Both the position numbers and the translations under genes were made by a program. This document shows, one piece after another, positions 1 to 5,464 of a DNA stretch of 34,642 bases; position 1 is the first letter of the stretch, and each line of letters starts with the position of its first letter. The notes beneath the pieces are model-generated. The model saw only the letters and a program-made list of their open reading frames with translations. It was not told where the DNA came from and made no database searches. The stretch is from positions 1 to 34,642 of the forward strand of contig DDXW01000012.1 of the NCBI GenBank assembly GCA_002347285.1, in the 5' to 3' direction. The stretch comes from Rhodocyclaceae bacterium UBA2250 (GTDB lineage: Bacteria > Pseudomonadota > Gammaproteobacteria > Burkholderiales > Rhodocyclaceae).

Positions 1-73
1 TTGATAGGCTGGGTGTGGAAGCGCAGCAATGCGTTAAGCTAACCAGTACTAATTGCCCGTGCGGCTTGACCCT
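1..73 (+). rRNA. 23S ribosomal RNA, 3' end (partial)
   Basis: The first ~73 bases match the conserved end of bacterial 23S rRNA: the stretch GATAGGCTGGGTGTGGAAGC, the helix around GCGTTAAGCTAACC, and the final GTGCGGCTTGACCCT, which corresponds to the E. coli end GTGAGGCTTAACCTT. The 5' part lies outside the window. The exact 3' end is set by analogy with E. coli. A ~100-nt spacer without a tRNA separates it from 5S. Confidence 0.93.
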
Positions 74-175
74 ATAACCTTGAACAAAAACCCAAGCACA
101 CCGCGCCAATCGCTACCCCCTTACTTCTTCCGATCCCGTGACCCGATGATTCACCCTCCGGTCACCCCAGTTTCA

Positions 176-290
176 GTCTGGTGTCCATAGCAAGGTGGAA
201 CCACCCCTTCCCATCCCGAACAGGACCGTGAAACACCTCCGCGCCAATGATAGTGAGCTCCTCGCTCGCGAAAGTAGGTCAACACCAGAC
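176..290 (+). rRNA. 5S ribosomal RNA
   Basis: The ends GTCTGGTGT and ACACCAGAC pair to form helix I. Between them lie typical 5S blocks: the CCATAGC start, CCCATCCCGAACAGG, GTGAAACACCTCCGCGCCAATGATAG and GCGAAAGTAGG. Length is ~115 nt, normal for 5S. It follows the 23S end and precedes a strong terminator, so it is the last gene of the rRNA operon. Ends are good to a few bases. Confidence 0.93.
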
Positions 291-300
291 TACCAAAAGA

Positions 301-340
301 AAACGCCCCGCAAAGATTTGTCTTCGCGGGGCGTTTTGCT
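301..340 (+). terminator. rRNA operon rho-independent terminator
   Basis: The arms AAACGCCCCGC (301-311) and GCGGGGCGTTT (326-336) form a strong GC hairpin with a short loop around GATTTG, flanked by A-rich sequence before and TTTTGCTTT after. It starts about 10 bp past the end of 5S, as expected for the end of an rRNA operon. Because of the flanking A and T runs it might also work on the opposite strand. Confidence 0.9.
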
Positions 341-354
341 TTGCGGGCTTCCAG

Positions 355-360
355 TAGAAT
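355..360 (+). promoter_or_regulatory. Candidate -10 element of accA
   Basis: TAGAAT ends only 8 nt before the accA ATG. If used, transcription would begin almost at the start codon and the accA mRNA would be leaderless or nearly so. No Shine-Dalgarno sequence is visible in the short gap. The -35 region is poor and falls in the terminator tail, so this is tentative. Confidence 0.4.
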
Positions 361-368
361 CGCGCGCC

Positions 369-1337
369 ATGAAAACCACCTTCCTCGATTTCGAGCAGCC
401 GATCGCCGAGCTCGAAGCCAAGATCGAACAACTGCGTTTCGTCCAAGACGACTCCGCTGTCGATATTTCGGACGAAATCGGGCGCCTCGAAAGCAAGAGC
501 GCAACGCTGGTCAAGGACATCTATGCCAAGCTGACACCCTGGCAGATCGCCCAGGTGTCGCGCCACCCGCAGCGCCCATATACGCTCGACTACATCGAGT
601 CGATCTTCACCGATTTCGTGGAACTGCACGGCGATCGGGCCTTTGCCGACGATCAGGCGATCATCGGCGGACTGGCGCGCTTCAACGGCCAGTCCTGCGT
701 CGTGATTGGCCATCAGAAGGGGCGCGATACCAAGGAGAAGATCCAGCGCAACTTCGGCATGCCTCGCCCTGAAGGCTATCGCAAGGCGTTGCGTCTGATG
801 CGCCTGGCGGAGAAGTTTTGCATGCCGGTGTTCACCTTCGTCGATACGCCGGGGGCCTACCCCGGCATCGGTGCCGAGGAGCGCGGCCAGTCCGAGGCGA
901 TCGGCCGCAATCTCTACGAAATGGCCGAACTGAAAGTGCCGCTGATCTGCACGATCATCGGCGAGGGCGGCTCCGGTGGCGCCTTGGCGATCGCCGCCGG
1001 CGACGCATTGCTGATGCTGCAGTACTCGACCTACTCGGTGATTTCGCCCGAAGGCTGCGCATCGATCCTCTGGAAAAGCGCCGAGCGGGCGGCCGACGCG
1101 GCCGAGACGCTGGGCATTACCGCCGCACGATTGAAGACGCTGGGGCTGGTCGATCGCGTCGTCAGCGAACCGGCAGGCGGTGCCCACCGCGATCCGCGCG
1201 CGACCGCCCAATCCCTGAAAAAGGCCCTGCAGGATGCCTTGCGCCAGGTGCAGGGGTTGTCGGCCGAAGAACTTGTCGAGCGCCGGTACGAGCGCTTGAT
1301 GAGTTATGGCAAGTTCAAGGAAGTCGCCGAGCACTGA
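369..1337 (+). CDS. accA: Acetyl-CoA carboxylase carboxyltransferase subunit alpha
   Basis: This 322-residue protein has the length and end-to-end pattern of AccA (E. coli 319 aa). AccA with AccD transfers the carboxyl group from carboxybiotin to acetyl-CoA, giving malonyl-CoA, the first committed step of cytosolic fatty acid synthesis. The N-terminus (FLDFEQPIAELEAKIEQL) is the typical AccA helix. The core carries ELHGDRAFADD, the IGHQKGRD stretch, FVDTPGAYPGIGAEERGQ and the glycine-rich GEGGSGGALAI of the crotonase-like fold. The start at 369 is chosen because the family begins here; a longer frame from 195 would run through 5S. It is followed by tilS, which overlaps its last 32 nt, so the two are probably co-transcribed. 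Biotin genes lie ~7 kb away, a loose functional link since the partner AccB carries biotin. Confidence 0.97.
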   Translation: MKTTFLDFEQPIAELEAKIEQLRFVQDDSAVDISDEIGRLESKSATLVKDIYAKLTPWQIAQVSRHPQRPYTLDYIESIFTDFVELHGDRAFADDQAIIGGLARFNGQSCVVIGHQKGRDTKEKIQRNFGMPRPEGYRKALRLMRLAEKFCMPVFTFVDTPGAYPGIGAEERGQSEAIGRNLYEMAELKVPLICTIIGEGGSGGALAIAAGDALLMLQYSTYSVISPEGCASILWKSAERAADAAETLGITAARLKTLGLVDRVVSEPAGGAHRDPRATAQSLKKALQDALRQVQGLSAEELVERRYERLMSYGKFKEVAEH

Positions 1338-2325
1338 GGCGCGCAAGTCGCCGGCTACCGGTGAGGCGCGCCAAGCGCCTGACATCGGTGCGCTTCCCGC
1401 CGCGCTGGAGCAATGCCTCGCGCGGCACGTCCTGCCCGGTCAGCGCATCGTGCTCGGTCTGTCGGGCGGCATCGATTCCGTCTCCCTGCTGCATGCGCTG
1501 GCGGCGGAGGCACGCGATTCCGCCTGGACGCTTGCCGCACTGCATGTCCATCATGGCCTGAGCCCGCATGCCGACGCATGGGAAGGCTTCTGCCGCGACG
1601 CCTGTGCGCGTCTGCGGGTCGAGTTCGACAGCGTGCGCGTTTGCGTCGAGCGCAATGCGGCCGACGGTCTGGAAGCTGCGGCCCGACGCGCGCGCCATTC
1701 GGCTTTCGCCGCCGCGGCGGGCGACTGGATCATGCTCGCCCAGCATCGCGACGATCAGGCCGAGACGCTGCTCTTCAACCTGTTGCGCGGCGCCGGTCTT
1801 GCCGGCGCGGCGGCGATGTGCGAGCGCAATGGGCGCCTGTTGCGGCCGTTGCTTGGCCTCGGTCGTGATGCGATCGCCGCCTATGCCGCCGCGCACGCGT
1901 TGGCATGGGTCGATGACGAGAGCAACGCCGACATTCGCCATACGCGCAATTTCCTGCGTCTGAGGATCCTGCCGGAACTCGAGGGCCGATTCCCGGCGGC
2001 GGCGAAAAACCTCGCCGGTGCCAGCCTGCGTTTCGCGGCGGCACTCGACCTGCTCGACGAGCTGGCGTGCGCGGACCTCGGCACCGAGAGGGACTTTCCG
2101 TTGAGTCTGGCGAGGCTGCAGGGCTTGAGCGAGACGCGGGCCGGCAATGCGCTGCGTTACCTGCTCGCGCGCCGCCAGGTCATGATCCCGAGCGAGGCGC
2201 GGCTGCGCGAGGCGCTGCGGCAAATGCGCGAAGCCGGCCCGGATCGCCATCCGGCGCTGCGCTTCGGCGCCTATCGACTGCTGCGGCGCAGAGGCTACAT
2301 CTATCTCGAATCCGCCGAGGGGTGA
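1306..2325 (+). CDS. tilS: tRNA(Ile)-lysidine synthetase, short form
   Basis: TilS uses ATP and lysine to convert the wobble cytidine of tRNA-Ile(CAU) to lysidine, an essential change that switches decoding from AUG to AUA. The PP-loop ATPase motif SGGIDS is at residues 53-58, followed by HVHHGL, LAQHRDDQAETLLFNLLRG and DDESNADIRHTRNFLR, all TilS hallmarks. A substrate-binding region follows (ARLQGLSETRAGNALRYLL). At 339 aa it is ~90 residues shorter than E. coli TilS and lacks most of the C-terminal domain, resembling the short form known from some bacteria. The ATG at 1306 lies inside accA. The first ~25 residues are not conserved, so the true start could be slightly downstream, though no better ATG or GTG is evident. 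The 3' end overlaps the convergent regulator gene by 25 nt. Confidence 0.93.
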   Translation: MASSRKSPSTEARKSPATGEARQAPDIGALPAALEQCLARHVLPGQRIVLGLSGGIDSVSLLHALAAEARDSAWTLAALHVHHGLSPHADAWEGFCRDACARLRVEFDSVRVCVERNAADGLEAAARRARHSAFAAAAGDWIMLAQHRDDQAETLLFNLLRGAGLAGAAAMCERNGRLLRPLLGLGRDAIAAYAAAHALAWVDDESNADIRHTRNFLRLRILPELEGRFPAAAKNLAGASLRFAAALDLLDELACADLGTERDFPLSLARLQGLSETRAGNALRYLLARRQVMIPSEARLREALRQMREAGPDRHPALRFGAYRLLRRRGYIYLESAEG

Positions 2326-2915
2326 GCGGACAGCCACTGAGCCAGTTCGACGGCCGAGCGCACGCCCATCTTCTCGAAAATGCGCGCTCGGTGCACTTCG
2401 ACGGTGCGCATCGCGATCTGCAGTTCGTCGGCGATCACCTTGTTGAGCTTGCCGGCCAGAATGCGCTCCATCACGGCGCGCTCGCGCTCGGTCAGGGTGG
2501 CCAGCCGCTCCTTGATCCGCAGTCGATCGGCGCTGCGGGAGCGGCGGTGATCCTCGAGCCGAAGCGCTTCGATGACGCGATCGGCAAGCTCGTTGTCGTT
2601 GAAGGGCTTCTCGATGAAATCGAAGGCGCCGCGCTTGAGCGCCGCCACGGCCAGCGGCACGTCGGCATGGCCGGTGAGGAAGATCACCGGCATCGCGCAG
2701 CCCTGTTCCAGCAGGCGGTCGAACAGCTCGAGGCCGGTCATGCCGACCATGCGCATGTCGAGGATCAGGCAGCCGCTCATCTCGGCGCGATAGTCGGCGA
2801 GAAAGGCTTCGGCCGAATCCCAGCATTGCGACTGGACGCCGCGCGAGATCAACAGCCAGGTCAGCGCATCGCGGATGGCTTCGTCGTCGTCGACAAGATA
2901 GGCTTGGTTATTCAT
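2301..2915 (-). CDS. FixJ/NarL-type two-component response regulator
   Basis: A 204-residue cytoplasmic response regulator. The receiver domain (residues ~5-120) has the acidic pocket DDDE at 9-12, the phospho-acceptor Asp53 in LILDMRM, the LTGHAD strand and the EKPF lysine. The C-terminal LuxR-type helix-turn-helix (~140-195) carries LTERERAVMERILAGKLNKVIAD and MRTVEVHRARIFEKMG, so it should bind DNA and activate transcription on phosphorylation. The ATG at 2915 overlaps the end of the sensor-kinase gene by 8 nt, which shows translational coupling and a cognate pair. A longer frame to 3002 exists but adds only shadow sequence. Targets are unknown; FixJ/DctR/TodT-like regulators often control respiration or uptake and breakdown of an organic substrate. 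Confidence 0.92.
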   Translation of the reverse strand: MNNQAYLVDDDEAIRDALTWLLISRGVQSQCWDSAEAFLADYRAEMSGCLILDMRMVGMTGLELFDRLLEQGCAMPVIFLTGHADVPLAVAALKRGAFDFIEKPFNDNELADRVIEALRLEDHRRSRSADRLRIKERLATLTERERAVMERILAGKLNKVIADELQIAMRTVEVHRARIFEKMGVRSAVELAQWLSAHPSADSR

Positions 2916-4872
2916 GGTCGCGCAGCGGCAGCGAAATGAAGAAGATACTCCCGCCCGCCGGATTGGCTTCGAACCAGAGGCGGCCCTGGTGCGCCTCGAC
3001 AACGGAACGGCAGATGTTGAGACCGACCCCCAGCCCCTCGCTTTTCGTCGTGTAGAAGGGCTCGAACAATTGTCCGGCGGCCTCCGCCGTAATGCCGGTG
3101 CCGCGATCGGCGATCGCGATCAGCACCTGGCCGGCGGCCACGTGCGCACCGACGGTGAAAATGCGCGACTGCGCCTCGGTCTGGCGCATTGCCTCGATGC
3201 CGTTTTTCATCAGGTTGAGAATCGCCTGCCCCAGCAGCACCTGATCGGCCTGGATCACGGGCAGGGCGGGCGCGATGTCGCGCACGATGCGCACCTGCTG
3301 CCGTCTGGCATCCGCTTCGATCAGCACCAGCAGGTCGGTCAGCAGCGTGTCGAGGTGGCAGGGCTCGCGCTTCGGCTCGGCGCGGCGGACGAACTCGTAG
3401 ATGCGCCGGATGATGCGACCCGCGCGCTGGGCCTGTTCCACGCTTTTCGCAAGGGCGGCGCGCATCTCCTCGGGATGGCCGGCGGCGGAGTCGAGCAGGT
3501 TGAGGCAGCCGGCGTTGTAGCTGGCGATCGCCGCCAGCGGCTGGTTGAGCTCGTGCGCCAGGCTCGACGCCATCTCGCCCATCGTGATCAGACGCGCGCT
3601 CGCCTGCAGGCGCTCCTCCTGCTGGCGAGCGAGTTCGGCGGCCCGCTTGTGTTCGGTGATATCCACGATCGAACCCATCCAGCCGGTATGCCTGCCCTGG
3701 CTGTCGATCAGCGGAGCCTCGTGGATCAGCACGTCGAAAATCTCGCCGTTGCGGCGCTTGAACTTGATTTCGAAGCCTTCGACCGGCGCCTCGCCGGCCA
3801 GCACCCGGGCGTGCATCGCGCGGGTTTCGTCCAGGTACTCGTCGGCCCAGTAAGGCATCGGCGGCATGCGGCCGACGAGTTCCTCGGCCGACCAGCCGAC
3901 CATGCGGCAGAAGGCCGGATTGACGTAGGTGATCATCCCTTCGAGGGTGCGGGCGCGCAGGCCGGTCTGCACGGAATCCTCCATCGCCTTGCGGAAGGCC
4001 CCCTCGGTCTGCAGGGCCGCCTCGGCCGTGAGGCGGCCCTGCACATGACGGCGCAACGCCCAGAGACTGAGCAGCACCAGCAGGGCCAGCAGCACGAGCG
4101 CCGCCGAGATCAGCCGGCCGCCGAGCGAAGGCGGCACCTGGTAGTGGGTGGCGCGCAGGGAGAGTCCATGGCCTGGCGGGTCGAACGGAATCTCGTATTC
4201 GTTGCCGGCCTCGACCGCGCCGCCCTTGGTACGCAGGCCGAGTTGCTGGCTGGTCTGGTCGACGACCGCGATGCGATAGCGCTCGGCAAGCCACCACGGC
4301 ACCGAATCCGCGAGCAGGCGCCGGATCGAATAGACGCCGACCGCCGTGCCGGCGAGCTGTCCGCCGCGGAACACCGGCACATGCACCTCGAATTGCCAGT
4401 CGCCCTGCACGACGGGATAGGCCGGGCTGTATACGGGGCGGCCGAGCGAGTGCGCCAAGCGGTTGACCGACGGGGAGGGCACGGCTTCCTGGCCTTCGCC
4501 GACCGTCGCCGCGCCGGTCGGCGCGGGCAGCGCGTGGCGCGTCGTACCGTCCGGCTCGAGCCAGAGCACCTGATGGATGCCGGCATTGTTGGCGAGCAGC
4601 GTGCGCGCATGCGCCTCGAAGAGCTCCGGCTGCTCGATGCGCTGCGGATCGAAACGGCCGAGCAGTTCCTCGTTGTGGGTGAGCGCGAAACGCAGGTTCT
4701 GCTCGAGCCACAGCACGTCGCTGATCAACGTGGCGCGCTGTTCCTCGCGTTCCGTCTTTTCGGAAAACCACAACAGCGCCACCACCGCCGCGACGAACAG
4801 CAGGAAGGCCAGCCGCGGCAGCCACCACAGGAGCTGATTGATATTCGGCGCTGGCGGGGCGGCGGCGGACAT
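2908..4872 (-). CDS. PAS-domain sensor histidine kinase (DctS/FixL-like)
   Basis: A 654-residue inner-membrane sensor kinase. Membrane segments lie at about 18-36 and 253-273 and enclose a ~215-residue periplasmic sensing region of PDC/CHASE type. A PAS domain follows (~290-410; ITYVNPAFCRMVGWSAEELVG, then GSIVDITEHKRAAE). The dimerisation/phospho-acceptor helix has LAHELNQPLAAI with His440. The ATPase domain has the N box LMKNGIEAM, the G1 box IADRGTGI and a G2 box GLGVGLNICRSVVEAHQG. The family phosphorylates a FixJ-class partner, and that gene overlaps the 3' end. Residues 3-10 (AAAPPAPN) are encoded by a copy of the dispersed repeat, so this N-terminus may be a recent replacement; no good ribosome-binding site precedes the ATG. 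The ligand cannot be told from sequence; C4-dicarboxylate-type sensors share this architecture. Confidence 0.93.
   Translation of the reverse strand: MSAAAPPAPNINQLLWWLPRLAFLLFVAAVVALLWFSEKTEREEQRATLISDVLWLEQNLRFALTHNEELLGRFDPQRIEQPELFEAHARTLLANNAGIHQVLWLEPDGTTRHALPAPTGAATVGEGQEAVPSPSVNRLAHSLGRPVYSPAYPVVQGDWQFEVHVPVFRGGQLAGTAVGVYSIRRLLADSVPWWLAERYRIAVVDQTSQQLGLRTKGGAVEAGNEYEIPFDPPGHGLSLRATHYQVPPSLGGRLISAALVLLALLVLLSLWALRRHVQGRLTAEAALQTEGAFRKAMEDSVQTGLRARTLEGMITYVNPAFCRMVGWSAEELVGRMPPMPYWADEYLDETRAMHARVLAGEAPVEGFEIKFKRRNGEIFDVLIHEAPLIDSQGRHTGWMGSIVDITEHKRAAELARQQEERLQASARLITMGEMASSLAHELNQPLAAIASYNAGCLNLLDSAAGHPEEMRAALAKSVEQAQRAGRIIRRIYEFVRRAEPKREPCHLDTLLTDLLVLIEADARRQQVRIVRDIAPALPVIQADQVLLGQAILNLMKNGIEAMRQTEAQSRIFTVGAHVAAGQVLIAIADRGTGITAEAAGQLFEPFYTTKSEGLGVGLNICRSVVEAHQGRLWFEANPAGGSIFFISLPLRDHE
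4843..4866 (+). repeat. Dispersed 24-bp repeat, copy A
   Basis: This stretch reads ATTCGGCGCTGGCGGGGCGG followed by more GGC and differs from the family consensus only at the first bases. It lies antisense to the sensor kinase, 3 nt from its start codon, and supplies residues 3-10 of the kinase. Confidence 0.7.
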
Positions 4873-4880
4873 GGCTAGAT

Positions 4881-4913
4881 GCCGTGATGGCAGCCAGCGC
4901 GGCTGCCTGCGGC
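4881..4913 (-). other. Hairpin between the small gene and the sensor kinase
   Basis: A perfect 7-bp inverted repeat, GGCAGCC (4889-4895) and GGCTGCC (4901-4907) with a 5-nt loop, is extended by GCCG/CGGC (4881-4884, 4910-4913). It fills the 45-nt gap between the two genes. There is no T-run, so it is not a standard terminator; it may tune expression of the kinase relative to the small gene or protect mRNA ends. Confidence 0.5.
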
Positions 4914-4917
4914 GAGG

Positions 4918-5340
4918 TCAGGCCGGCCGCGGCTTGTTGTTGCTCGGGTGCTGTGGCTTGCCCTGCGGTCGGCCACCGCCGCCGCCTCCAGGCTTGCCCT
5001 TGCCCTTCGGGCGATTCTTCGGGTTGAAGCCGCCGGGTTTGGCGGCGTAGCCGGAGGGTTGCTGGTTGCCGAGGCGGTTGCCTGGCGCGGTCTGGATCTC
5101 CAGCTCGTTCAACTCGTCCCACTCCGCGTCGGTGCGGTCGCGCTCCGGAATGGAGAGCAGTTCGCGAATACGGCGGCGCGGATCGAACTGCGGCGCCGGC
5201 GCAGGGGTCTGCGCGGGTGCGGGAGCGGCGGATGTGACAGGAGCAGGAGAGGAGGAAAGCTCTTCGTTCTCCAAGGGATTCCCGATCTCAAAAGAAAATG
5301 AAATGTCGTCTGCGGGTATGCCTTGCATACGCGCAACCAT
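4918..5340 (-). CDS. Small basic disordered protein of unknown function
   Basis: I do not recognise a named family. From the ATG at 5340 it is 140 residues; an ATG at 5328 (MQGIPADDISF...) is nearly as good, and a TTG at 5397 would add 19 more. The N-terminus FSFEIGNPLENEE is acidic and is followed by a Pro/Ala linker with repeated PAPA units. Then comes one short potentially helical block (RRRIRELLSIPERDRTDAEW, then DELNELEIQ). The C-terminal ~50 residues are Gly/Lys/Arg/Pro/Gln-rich (GKGKPGGGGGGRPQGKPQ), typical of a disordered nucleic-acid-binding tail. No signal peptide or membrane segment is seen. It lies upstream of the sensor kinase in the same direction with a 45-nt hairpin-containing gap, so they may share a transcript. 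RNA or ribosome association is a guess from composition only. Confidence 0.6.
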   Translation of the reverse strand: MVARMQGIPADDISFSFEIGNPLENEELSSSPAPVTSAAPAPAQTPAPAPQFDPRRRIRELLSIPERDRTDAEWDELNELEIQTAPGNRLGNQQPSGYAAKPGGFNPKNRPKGKGKPGGGGGGRPQGKPQHPSNNKPRPA

Positions 5341-5420
5341 CGTTGCGGATGGTTCGGTGCGCTGATTTGAGTTCGCTTTGCGCTGACCGAGCCGCAATAC
5401 TACCAGAAAACCTGCTGAAA

Positions 5421-5454
5421 CCCGCAGCCCGGCCCGATCGAGCCGGACCGCGGG
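5421..5454 (-). terminator. Terminator downstream of nrdJ
   Basis: On the minus strand, CCCGCGGTCCGGC pairs with GCCGGGCTGCGGG around the loop TCGATCGG. It lies 10 bp after the nrdJ stop codon and is followed by TTTCAGCAGGTTTT. The T tract is interrupted, so termination may be partial, but position and stem strength fit. A possible -10 (TAGTAT) for the next gene directly follows. Confidence 0.6.
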
Positions 5455-5464
5455 ATAGCGGTGC

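Noticed and set aside
2914..4878. 654-codon open frame antisense to the sensor kinase
   Set aside because: It mirrors the kinase exactly, has no recognisable domain and has shadow composition.
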